Positions 1 through 5,896 of a stretch of 7,074 nt of DNA are shown one piece after another. Below the pieces are notes generated by a model, which ran no database searches, was not told the origin of the DNA, and saw nothing but the letters and a program-made list of their open reading frames with translations. A program made the position numbers and the translations under genes. Source of the DNA: Nitrosomonas sp. (GTDB taxonomy: Bacteria; Pseudomonadota; Gammaproteobacteria; Burkholderiales; Nitrosomonadaceae); contig JAOULU010000084.1 of assembly GCA_029881855.1 (NCBI GenBank), forward strand, positions 1 through 7,074, in the 5' to 3' direction. Numbering within the stretch: position 1 is the first letter of the stretch; every line of letters starts with the position of its first letter.

Positions 1-40
1 AATGATATTAATCAGCTAGTTATATTATCAGCCAATCAGA

Positions 41-1213
41 TTAACCTCTTGCACCGAAGATCATACGTCGTGCAACAAAGCGTTTAATGGGTGGAAAACA
101 GTCCAATGTACTTAATCCTAAACCACAAGCATGTTTTAACAGAGGATTGTCATTAGAGAATAACTTGATCAATGAATCGGTGAAAATTCTTCCAGCGTTA
201 CTGTCAATTTGACGTTGTTTGCGGTATCTGGCAAGCATCGCTTCGGTGCCAATCTCTTTGGAAGTATTCACTGTCATTAGGACTTCATTAGCTAGTTCAT
301 GTGCATCTCGCAACCCAAGATTAAAGCCTTGTCCAGCTACTGGATGAAGTGTTTGTGCGGCATTACCAATTAATGCAATTCGTTGAGAGGTTGTGGGTGT
401 TGCATATTTCAGCGCGAGTGGAAATCCTGAGCGTTTTCCCGCGCTGATAAATTTGCCTAATCGGTCACCAAAATGTTTATGTAATCGTGTAAGAAATGGG
501 AAGTCACCCAAAGCTAAAATTTCCTTTGCTGCTTTTGGCGATACTGTCCATACCAGAGCAAAGTCTTTACCTGAAGGAAGTAATGCAACGGGTCCATCAG
601 ATGTGAAACGCTCATATGCTATGCCAGATTGTATTGTTTCGGCTTTTATATTGGCAACAATAGCCCATTGTTCATAGTCATGAGTTTGGTATGTAATATC
701 ATTAAGTTGAGCGCTTAAGCGTCCACCATCAGCTAGAACTAATAATTTAGAGACAATCTTCTTTTCAACACCATCATGTTTAAACTGAACATGACCATAA
801 TCAGCATCAGTATCAAACTGTGAAACAATGGCACCAGTTAAATAATCAGTATCACTATCTTGTAATGTTTCATACATTGAACGAAACAAATCATGATAAT
901 TTACGACATAGCCAAGAGCATCAACACCAGCATCTTCCGGGTTCAATATAGTTCGACCCAAACCACCGCGGTTTGAGATATGGATAGATGTAATAGGTGT
1001 GTTTTGGGTTAATTTTTGCCATACGCCCAAACGTCGCAATATTAAATGACTGCCATGAGATAATGCTAATGGGCGAGGGTCTTCGACCGTTTCAGGTAGA
1101 CCGCGCGCTTCTAGTAGCAGTGTTGAAATACCACTGTTTTTTAATACAAGTGCTAGCGCCATACCTACAGGGCCGCCGCCTATAATAGCGATATCATAAT
1201 TAACAGTAGTCAT
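41..1213 (-). CDS. ubiH: 2-octaprenyl-6-methoxyphenol hydroxylase (UbiH-type FAD monooxygenase)
   Basis: This is a 390-residue FAD-dependent aromatic hydroxylase of the UbiH/UbiF/VisC family. UbiH uses O2 and reduced FAD to hydroxylate the polyprenyl-phenol ring during ubiquinone synthesis at the inner membrane. The N-terminal dinucleotide fold shows GGGPVG at residues 12-17 (G12, G14, G17), with the acidic strand end LLLEAR at 32-37. DPRPLALSHGS at 45-55 is the family substrate/FAD region. ADGGRLS at 161-167 is the middle DG motif. GNAAQTLHPVAGQGFNLGLRDA at 283-304 is the C-terminal FAD motif, with the GN...Q variant typical of UbiH rather than the commoner GD...H. The length is normal and the C-terminus (FGARG) looks complete. 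The start at 1213 is the first ATG after an in-frame upstream stop; its ribosome site is weak (AAAGAAAT). No partner gene is visible downstream within the window. The family is certain; UbiH rather than a sister hydroxylase is likely from the QTLHPVAGQGFNLGLRD signature. Confidence 0.9.
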   Translation of the reverse strand: MTTVNYDIAIIGGGPVGMALALVLKNSGISTLLLEARGLPETVEDPRPLALSHGSHLILRRLGVWQKLTQNTPITSIHISNRGGLGRTILNPEDAGVDALGYVVNYHDLFRSMYETLQDSDTDYLTGAIVSQFDTDADYGHVQFKHDGVEKKIVSKLLVLADGGRLSAQLNDITYQTHDYEQWAIVANIKAETIQSGIAYERFTSDGPVALLPSGKDFALVWTVSPKAAKEILALGDFPFLTRLHKHFGDRLGKFISAGKRSGFPLALKYATPTTSQRIALIGNAAQTLHPVAGQGFNLGLRDAHELANEVLMTVNTSKEIGTEAMLARYRKQRQIDSNAGRIFTDSLIKLFSNDNPLLKHACGLGLSTLDCFPPIKRFVARRMIFGARG

Positions 1214-1695
1214 GTTAATTTCTTTTGGTGAACTTTCATGTGTTTAGTTCTTAAGCTTATGAGTTGGATGGTGTATTTCTTAGGAAATTACTGAGTAATT
1301 CTTTGCCAAATGCGTATGAAATAAAACGATTCAGAAAATGGATTCAAACAAGAGTAATAGCAAGATGTTAAAAAATAATGTGAAAATCTTAATCGTTAAA
1401 TATTTATTTAAGAATTATCTGGCTTTTCCATATTCTTATGAGGATAACATAGCTCCTACATTGAGGAAATGTATTGATAATTAGAAATTTGAGGTTATAA
1501 AAAAATTATACGACAGCTTATGTATATATATAGTCTTGATATTGAGTTATTTTATAATATTTAGTGTTTGTTACTTTAGATTCAACACAAAAATAATGAA
1601 ATAAATTCTTTCGTATAATAGTTATGAATGTGTTGTTTATTAGACTAGTTAAACAGAAATACGTTTAGCGGTAGATTTTTCTAAGGAGTATTTGA
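1214..1695. other. AT-rich intergenic region between divergent ubiH and ankyrin gene
   Basis: These 482 bases separate two divergently transcribed genes, so promoters for both should lie here. I found no convincing coding sequence. The only short ORF of note (1338-1484, 48 codons) has no ribosome site and a composition expected of AT-rich DNA. A TATAAT at 1614-1619 lies 76 bases before the ankyrin start, but no good -35 box sits 16-18 bases upstream of it. Another TATAAT at 1553-1558 follows a TTGATA at 1536-1541 with only 11 bases between them, which is too close. AAGGAG at 1683-1688, seven bases before the ATG at 1696, is a strong ribosome site for the ankyrin gene. The stretch from about 1380 to 1680 is markedly richer in A and T than the genes around it. 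Confidence 0.6.
1286..1300. promoter_or_regulatory. 15-base perfect palindrome upstream of ubiH, possible operator
   Basis: AATTACT-G-AGTAATT is a perfect 7-1-7 inverted repeat about 75-90 bases upstream of the ubiH start. On the minus strand it lies just after a -35-like TTGGCA (complement of 1304-1309), so a protein bound here could control ubiH transcription. There is no T-run to make it a terminator. AT-rich palindromes of this size can arise by chance, so the regulatory role is an inference. Confidence 0.25.
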
Positions 1696-2454
1696 ATGAT
1701 AAGCTTGAAGAAAGCTAACATACTATGGTTATTGAGTATAATTGTATTTTACTCAACAAATATTTTGTCAGCTAGTGACACTGGACATGATAAATTAATT
1801 GGAGCAATAGACAAGGGGGATCCACAGCAATTGCGACAAATATTAGGAACCGAGTCTATTGAAGAAGAAACATTAAATGTCGCATTAATTGCTGCTGCAA
1901 AAAAAGGCCATCCGCAATTAGTTAAACAGATACTAGATGCTGGTGCCGATGTCGATTACCGTGATGAAAATGACTATACTAGTTTGATTCAAGCTGCACG
2001 GGATGGTCGCCAATTTTTGGTGGAAGTATTACTTGCTGCCAATGCTGATGTTAATGCCGTAGCAGCTGCAGAAGATAACGACACTGCTTTAATACTTGCT
2101 GCAGAGAAAAACAGAAGAGAAGTTGTTGCACAATTGCTTGCAGCCAATGCCGATATTGGCGCTATGCGAAGTAATGGTATGACTGCATTAATGTTGGCAG
2201 CACAAGAAGGGCATCACTTTATCATTCAGGATTTAATCAGTGCGCAAGCAGATGTTAATTATCAATTGGAAAATGGAGCAACGGCGTTAATGCTAGCCGC
2301 ACAACATGGTCATTATAATTCTGTTTATGTGTTATTGATGGCTAAGGCTGATGTTAATGTCAAAGCTAGTAATGGCGTAACTGCTCTCAAGTTAGCAAAT
2401 ATATATCGTTATTCTGAAATAATAAAGTTACTAAAAGAGGCGGGCGCGAAATAA
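1696..2454 (+). CDS. Exported ankyrin-repeat protein
   Basis: This 252-residue protein consists of a signal peptide and an ankyrin-repeat solenoid. Residues 1-26 have a positively charged start (K5, K6), a hydrophobic core (ILWLLSIIVF) and a likely cleavage after LSA at 24-26, so the mature protein is probably periplasmic. Repeats run from about residue 31 to the end. The best cores are NVALIAAAKKGHPQLVKQIL at 61-80, DYTSLIQAARDG at 93-104, DTALILAAEKNR at 129-140, GMTALMLAAQEGHH at 161-174, ATALMLAAQHGHY at 195-207 and GVTALKLANIYRY at 227-239. Each is followed by an LLxAxADVN-type loop, giving about six or seven repeats including caps. Such repeats bind other proteins and have no catalytic residues. 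A known bacterial parallel is periplasmic AnkB of Pseudomonas aeruginosa, needed for full catalase KatB activity; a shared role here is only a guess. AAGGAG seven bases upstream supports this start. The Sel1 lipoprotein gene follows after 110 bases. Confidence 0.9.
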   Translation: MISLKKANILWLLSIIVFYSTNILSASDTGHDKLIGAIDKGDPQQLRQILGTESIEEETLNVALIAAAKKGHPQLVKQILDAGADVDYRDENDYTSLIQAARDGRQFLVEVLLAANADVNAVAAAEDNDTALILAAEKNRREVVAQLLAANADIGAMRSNGMTALMLAAQEGHHFIIQDLISAQADVNYQLENGATALMLAAQHGHYNSVYVLLMAKADVNVKASNGVTALKLANIYRYSEIIKLLKEAGAK

Positions 2455-2473
2455 AATGAGGTAATTTACATTT

Positions 2474-2502
2474 AACCACTGACTAATAATGTAGGTGTGG
2501 TT
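2474..2502 (+). terminator. Weak hairpin between ankyrin and Sel1 genes, possible attenuator
   Basis: AACCAC at 2474-2479 pairs with GTGGTT at 2497-2502, and inside the loop CTA can pair with TAG. The 3' arm runs into TTAAT, a poor T-run. The interrupted stem is weak, so it might partly terminate the ankyrin transcript and allow some readthrough into the Sel1 gene, or have no function. Confidence 0.3.
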
Positions 2503-2564
2503 TTAATAAATAGTAGGATAAATTAGCTAAACAATTAATGTACTAAGAAATAAAGGAAATAGAA

Positions 2565-3236
2565 ATGAAAGTTTTTGCGGTATTTTCACTTGCTGCGTCT
2601 TTTTTAATCTTGACTGGCTGTGGAGAAGAAACACAAAGTGACAAATCCGAAGCAAGCTCTTCTTCATCTATTATTGACGAGGTAACTACATTTGGTGAGC
2701 TGCCGTCTCTTTTGGGTGAAGGGTTAACACCGGAAGAGAAGGCAGAATTAGCAAATCAAATTTTACCACCCGGTGTTGATGATGCGTTAGAAGCAGAAGA
2801 GAAATTTAAGGCTTTTTTGGAGCAAGCTAGAGATGGTGACCCTGTAGCACAAACCGGCCTTGGTGTAATGTATTACACAGGTGAGGCAGTGTCTACAACG
2901 GTAACTGGAACAGTTCTTGATAATGATCCTGAATTAGCTGCAGGTTGGTTTTTTCGTGCAGCAGAGCAAGGCTACGCAGATGCTCAATTTAATTTGGGTT
3001 TGTTATATGCAAATGGTGAAGGTGTTGCACAAGATATGGTAGAAGCTGCGAAGTTATTTAATCAAGCGGCGGCTCAAGGGCATGTTGATGCCCAGAATAA
3101 TTTGGGTGCCATGTACTATACTGGAGAAGGTGTGCCTAGAGATGAGCAAAAAGCCATTGAATGGTTTGAAAAAGCAGCTGCGCAAGGTAACGAAGAAGCA
3201 CAAGCAAATCTAGAAGCGATTAGGTCTGCACAATAA
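2565..3236 (+). CDS. Sel1-like repeat lipoprotein
   Basis: This 223-residue predicted lipoprotein has a lipobox, LTGC at residues 16-19, so Cys19 should be lipidated after signal peptidase II cleavage and anchor the protein in the envelope. The residues after Cys are GEE rather than Asp at +2, so the outer membrane is the likelier destination. Residues 22-80 form a polar, Ser- and Glu-rich linker. Sel1 (alpha/alpha TPR-like) repeats follow: about 92-134, 136-171 (ADAQFNLGLLYANGEGVAQD) and 172-207 (VDAQNNLGAMYYTGEGVPRD), then a partial one to the end. The first repeat carries an insertion after YYTGEAVS (about 111-120) before DPELAAGWFFRAAEQG. Sel1 repeats are protein-binding scaffolds, often in envelope or signalling complexes; no enzymatic residues are visible. 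AAAGGA at 2552-2557, seven bases before the ATG, supports the start. It is co-directional with the exported ankyrin gene and may share its transcript. Confidence 0.88.
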   Translation: MKVFAVFSLAASFLILTGCGEETQSDKSEASSSSSIIDEVTTFGELPSLLGEGLTPEEKAELANQILPPGVDDALEAEEKFKAFLEQARDGDPVAQTGLGVMYYTGEAVSTTVTGTVLDNDPELAAGWFFRAAEQGYADAQFNLGLLYANGEGVAQDMVEAAKLFNQAAAQGHVDAQNNLGAMYYTGEGVPRDEQKAIEWFEKAAAQGNEEAQANLEAIRSAQ

Positions 3237-3259
3237 TTTTATGTGTTAAAACAGTAAAC

Positions 3260-3290
3260 AGAAAACAGCACACATTGTGTGCTGTTTTCT
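3260..3290. terminator. Strong hairpin terminator, probably bidirectional
   Basis: AGAAAACAGCACACA and TGTGTGCTGTTTTCT form a perfect 15-base inverted repeat around one central T, 23 bases after the Sel1 stop codon. The stem core is GC-containing and its 3' arm ends in TTTTCTTATT, a Rho-independent signature for the plus strand. Read on the minus strand the flank is also T-rich, so it could stop transcription arriving from the convergent membrane-protein gene that ends at 3420. Confidence 0.8.
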
Positions 3291-3419
3291 TATTCAGTTA
3301 AATAGCCGTTTGGACGACTTCAGCAACCTTTATTATCGGTGCTTTGTATTTTCGAACAATACAACAGTACAATTATACGAGCGATGATAAGTTCTACTCA
3401 TTGTGAGTTTTTGCGATCT

Positions 3420-3842
3420 TTAGTCCTTAGTCTCAGATTTCTTGTCATCTATTAGATCTTTTTCATCTTCCTCTTCTTTCTCATCCTCATTGTCTTCATC
3501 ATCATAATCGTCGTTATCATCATCCGCTTCTTCATTATTTCTCGCTGCTTCCTCTTCATCCTTACCTTTTTTATTCCATGAAAAATAAAAAGCACCCATG
3601 ACTACAACTAAAATTGGCACAATAATGTTGCCAATGAACGCGGATTCAACTGTGATATCTTGACCCTGTGGTGGTGGCTTACTTACTATCATATATCCAT
3701 GAGACATAGCGACAGCAAATACAGGTATTAATGCAGCCATAAAGCGGTTCGTAATGAGGGGACGTACTGTAAGCATGTTTAAAACTGCAGATGCGTAATA
3801 CGCAATAAAATAAATAAAAATATAGAAAAAAATAGCGCCCAT
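3420..3842 (-). CDS. Small membrane protein with highly acidic C-terminal tail, function unknown
   Basis: I do not recognise the family of this 140-residue protein. Three hydrophobic stretches, about 3-25, 33-54 and 67-88, look like membrane helices. They are separated by a short loop with R27 and R33 and by a polar loop with PPP at 56-58. After a basic patch (KKGK, 91-94) the tail from 95 to 140 contains 28 Asp/Glu in 46 residues, plus scattered Lys. By the positive-inside rule the KKGK suggests the tail is cytoplasmic. Such tails can bind divalent cations or basic partners, but nothing here proves that. AGGGA (complement of 3848-3852) five bases before the ATG supports the start. It is divergent from the TetR pseudogene and convergent with the Sel1 lipoprotein gene. 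The low-complexity tail is coded mainly by GAA/GAT/GAC-type codons, so slippage could have expanded it. The ribosome site and membrane topology make it a credible gene. Confidence 0.7.
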   Translation of the reverse strand: MGAIFFYIFIYFIAYYASAVLNMLTVRPLITNRFMAALIPVFAVAMSHGYMIVSKPPPQGQDITVESAFIGNIIVPILVVVMGAFYFSWNKKGKDEEEAARNNEEADDDNDDYDDEDNEDEKEEEDEKDLIDDKKSETKD

Positions 3843-3940
3843 GAGTATCCCTGTTAGATCTGTTTATTAATTTTTAGAATGTCGAGTTTCTTAATAAGAA
3901 TGCTGTATTCGTATTTGAAGCTTATGATACACAAGTGACT

Positions 3941-4000
3941 ATAAAAAATCACTGAAGAATCATTGTCAAATTTGACATGAAGATCGGTCAGTCTTAAAGT
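3941..4000. promoter_or_regulatory. Putative divergent promoters sharing a 14-base operator-like palindrome
   Basis: TGTCAAATTTGACA at 3964-3977 is a perfect palindrome. Because of its symmetry it contains the consensus -35 hexamer TTGACA on both strands (3972-3977 plus; complement of 3964-3969 minus). On the plus strand a 17-base spacer leads to TAAAGT (3995-4000, four of six matches to TATAAT), aiming at the TetR pseudogene start at 4008. On the minus strand a 17-base spacer leads to TTTTAT (complement of 3941-3946, four of six), aiming at the acidic membrane-protein gene. A palindrome over the -35 boxes of a divergent pair next to a TetR-type regulator is a classic autoregulatory operator layout. 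The palindrome and hexamers are seen directly; use as promoter and operator is inferred. Confidence 0.5.
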
Positions 4001-4007
4001 AACTTCT

Positions 4008-4589
4008 ATGGCTAGAGAGAGGCTCGAAAAAGTTTAAGCTGATGATACGTTGGAAGTATTTATGACGATATATTGGCGTAATGGCTATGAAGCGACATCA
4101 TTGTGACATCTTTTATGCGAGGCTAAGTTATGCAAAAGCTGGCTTTATCAATTGTTTGGTAGTAAGCAAGCATTGTTCCTCAAGTCGCCAGATTTATAAC
4201 AATCTAATCTACAACAGGAAATTTTACTTGAATTAGTATCTAGTTCATCAGGACAACAGTTCTTCAAACGTGTTCTTATTGCAGCTATTGCTGAGGCATC
4301 GACAAATGAAACAAGAAAGGGTTGTTTGCTTGTTGTTAAATGCAGCGAATAATCAAATGAATCTAAAGCTAGGTCGGTTAACTGGGGGATAGATAACCTT
4401 AAAAAGGTTTTCATTAAGGCTATTGAACGAGACCGATAAGGTGGAGAGTTGAAAACAAAGACAGCGACGGACACTCTGGCATGTGTAATGTTAACGAATA
4501 TCTGTGATTAAAGAACCTCAGTAAAAGCCGAGGCGGATCAATCAACATTAGGTGAGGTGATAAATATGACACTTAAAATACTGGAATAA
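4008..4589 (+). pseudogene. Decayed TetR/AcrR-family transcriptional regulator
   Basis: Read through from the ATG at 4008, this frame gives 193 codons ending in TAA at 4587-4589, a normal TetR length. It is broken by six stops: TAA at 4035, TGA at 4104, then TAA at 4197, 4350, 4437 and 4509 (codons 10, 33, 64, 115, 144, 168). The family signature survives: WRNGYEATSL at codons 23-32, the helix-turn-helix end KSWLYQLFGSKQALFL at 43-58, and RKGCLLV at 103-109 in the ligand-binding domain. An AIERDR-stop-GGEL stretch near codon 140 matches the usual linker. Several conserved positions are also altered, for example Lys40 where Gly or a similar residue is usual in the turn. There is no indel: the whole alignment stays in one frame. 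TAA ends every intact gene that finishes in the window, so recoding is not a sensible explanation. There is no clear ribosome site. It lies 58 bases upstream of the AhpD-like gene, same strand, which it may once have controlled. Confidence 0.88.
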
Positions 4590-4647
4590 TTTTAACTTAA
4601 TACAAGTTGATTACAAGATTTTTTATAACTCTAAGTAAGGAATCATA

Positions 4648-5043
4648 ATGACCCATTTTCTCGAACCGCAAGATGCCACAGGCTTGGCAAAAGAAATTTA
4701 TGATGATATTGAAGCAAATTTTGGGATGGTGCCAAATATTTTTAAAGCAATGGGGGCGGCGGATCCTAAGTGGCTAGCGATTAATTGGCAAAGAGAAAAG
4801 CAAATTATGCTTGAAGATGGTCCGCTGGATAGAAAGACAAGAGAACTTATTGCTATGGCAGTTTCTATGACAAACAATTGCGAATACTGCTCATTTGCTC
4901 ATGAGACTATGGCGTTAAATGAAGGTGTAACGGAAGAAATGCTCAGTCATGCAAAACAGGTAATTGAATTGTTTTCTAGTTTTAATGCGATTATTCATTC
5001 TTATCCCGGAATGCCTTGCGATATTAAGCCAAAAAGTTGTTAA
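4648..5043 (+). CDS. Carboxymuconolactone decarboxylase / AhpD-like family protein
   Basis: This 131-residue all-helical protein belongs to the AhpD/CMD fold. Residues 60-90 carry the peroxidatic signature EX11CX2CX3H exactly: E66, C78, C81 and H85 in RELIAMAVSMTNNCEYCSFAH. In AhpD-type enzymes the CXXC pair reduces peroxides and the Glu/His relay protons, so this is more likely a thiol peroxidase or disulfide reductase than a true decarboxylase, which lacks the pair. The N-terminus (AKEIYDDIEANFGMVPNIFK) is the usual lead-in helix of small peroxidase-related proteins, and FSSFNAII at 109-116 is the usual end of the domain. Two further cysteines, C124 and C131, sit in a short tail. No signal peptide is present, so it is cytoplasmic. 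AAGGAA nine or so bases before the ATG supports the start. It follows a dead TetR regulator on the same strand and is separated from the next operon by 196 bases. The physiological substrate cannot be read from the sequence. Confidence 0.85.
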   Translation: MTHFLEPQDATGLAKEIYDDIEANFGMVPNIFKAMGAADPKWLAINWQREKQIMLEDGPLDRKTRELIAMAVSMTNNCEYCSFAHETMALNEGVTEEMLSHAKQVIELFSSFNAIIHSYPGMPCDIKPKSC

Positions 5044-5172
5044 ATTGACGGAATTTATTCATGGAACAAAGCATGATAGTATACATTTTCAAATTCAATT
5101 TTAGCTAAGTTTTTCGTGCTATTTTAATTCTTATCATTTTATAAAGCATGTTAATCCAATAGGTTATATATT

Positions 5173-5197
5173 AGCTTCTTGATGAAGCTTGTATAAT
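5173..5197 (+). promoter_or_regulatory. Candidate -10 box with adjacent inverted repeat before the DUF938 operon
   Basis: A perfect TATAAT at 5192-5197 lies 42 bases before the DUF938 start. Immediately upstream, AGCTTC (5173-5178) and GAAGCT (5184-5189) form an inverted repeat with a five-base loop, covering the spacer region. No good -35 hexamer stands at 17 bases, so the promoter may depend on an activator binding the repeat. The rest of the 5044-5239 gap is AT-rich, with no clear terminator or gene. Confidence 0.35.
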
Positions 5198-5239
5198 AGA
5201 TACATATCATTAAAAAACTAAAATAATAAAGGGAATTAT

Positions 5240-5896
5240 ATGAACCAAGAAATGCCACCTTTAGATCCTCATCCTTTAAGCGAATATGTAGCTTGGGCGG
5301 GTGCACGTAATCGGGATCCGTTATTAGGGGTTTTAAAAGACAAATTACCGAAAGATCCGGAAAGAGTTCTGGAAATGGCCAGTGGCAGTGGTATGCATAT
5401 CAATTATTTTGCACCACATTTTAGTCACCTGCATTTTCATCCTACGGAAAAAGATGTTGAGGTTTTTGATAATATCAAGAAATTAACCAATGAATTGAGC
5501 AACAATAATATTGCTGACCCAGTGCATCTTGATTTAACCGATCCGAAAACCTGGTTTAATACAGGTCAAAACAATTCTTTTGCCGCTATTTTCTGCATCA
5601 ATATTTTTCAGGTAGCACCAATATCAATTGCAGATGGAATGATGAAATGCGCTGCACAATTATTAAAGGATGATGGATTCTTAATGATTTATGGCCCTTT
5701 TAAAATTGAAGGTCAGTTTTCTACAGATTCTAATAAGGAATTTCATGAGACATTGAGTTCTGTAGGTGTGTCAGAGTGGGGATTGAAAGATATTGCCGAT
5801 TTAAAAAAAGCAGCTGCTGATCATGGTCTGGAATTAAAAGAAAAGATTGATATGCCTAGCAATAACTTCTCTTTGATTTTTGGTAAAATTCAATAA
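5240..5896 (+). CDS. DUF938 (METTL26-like) SAM-dependent methyltransferase-fold protein
   Basis: This 218-residue protein matches DUF938 along its full length. Family hallmarks seen are SEYVAWAGARNRDPLLGVL at 14-32 (the usual S..A..RNR.PIL start), VLEMASGSGMH at 43-53 as the SAM-binding glycine motif, HPTEKD at 67-72, NIFQVAP at 121-127, LMIYGPFKIEGQFSTDSNKEF at 148-168, and the closing WGLKDIADLKKAAADHGLEL with MPSNNFSLIF at 205-214. The group is related to human METTL26; its substrate is, to my knowledge, undefined, so methyl transfer is expected from the fold only. No signal peptide or membrane segment is present. AAAGGGAA shortly before the ATG supports the start. Its stop overlaps the ATG of the next gene (TAATG at 5894-5898), which implies translational coupling with the SDR protein. 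Confidence 0.9.
   Translation: MNQEMPPLDPHPLSEYVAWAGARNRDPLLGVLKDKLPKDPERVLEMASGSGMHINYFAPHFSHLHFHPTEKDVEVFDNIKKLTNELSNNNIADPVHLDLTDPKTWFNTGQNNSFAAIFCINIFQVAPISIADGMMKCAAQLLKDDGFLMIYGPFKIEGQFSTDSNKEFHETLSSVGVSEWGLKDIADLKKAAADHGLELKEKIDMPSNNFSLIFGKIQ

Noticed and set aside
393..677. Plus-strand open frame inside ubiH
   Set aside because: It is antisense to a strongly supported gene with full motif coverage and has no domain of its own.
997..1185. Second plus-strand open frame inside ubiH
   Set aside because: Shadow of the ubiH N-terminal coding region, with no ribosome site.
1338..1484. 48-codon plus-strand ORF in the AT-rich gap
   Set aside because: No ribosome site, amino-acid content as expected from AT-rich noncoding DNA, and no known motif.
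3396..3412. ACTCA-TTG-TGAGT-TTTTT hairpin as a terminator
   Set aside because: Five base pairs only, and its T-run faces the plus strand where a much stronger terminator lies just upstream.
4148..4474. Minus-strand 108-codon open frame
   Set aside because: It lies wholly opposite the TetR pseudogene, whose plus-strand frame has clear family motifs; the minus translation shows no recognisable domain.
4008..4589. Stop-codon reassignment or programmed readthrough to make a functional TetR
   Set aside because: Both TAA and TGA interrupt the frame, TAA ends every complete neighbouring gene, conserved residues are also damaged, and no recoding signal is visible.
5179..5197. TTGATG / TATAAT as a full promoter for DUF938
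   Set aside because: Only seven bases separate the hexamers, so they cannot act as a -35/-10 pair; only the -10 was kept.
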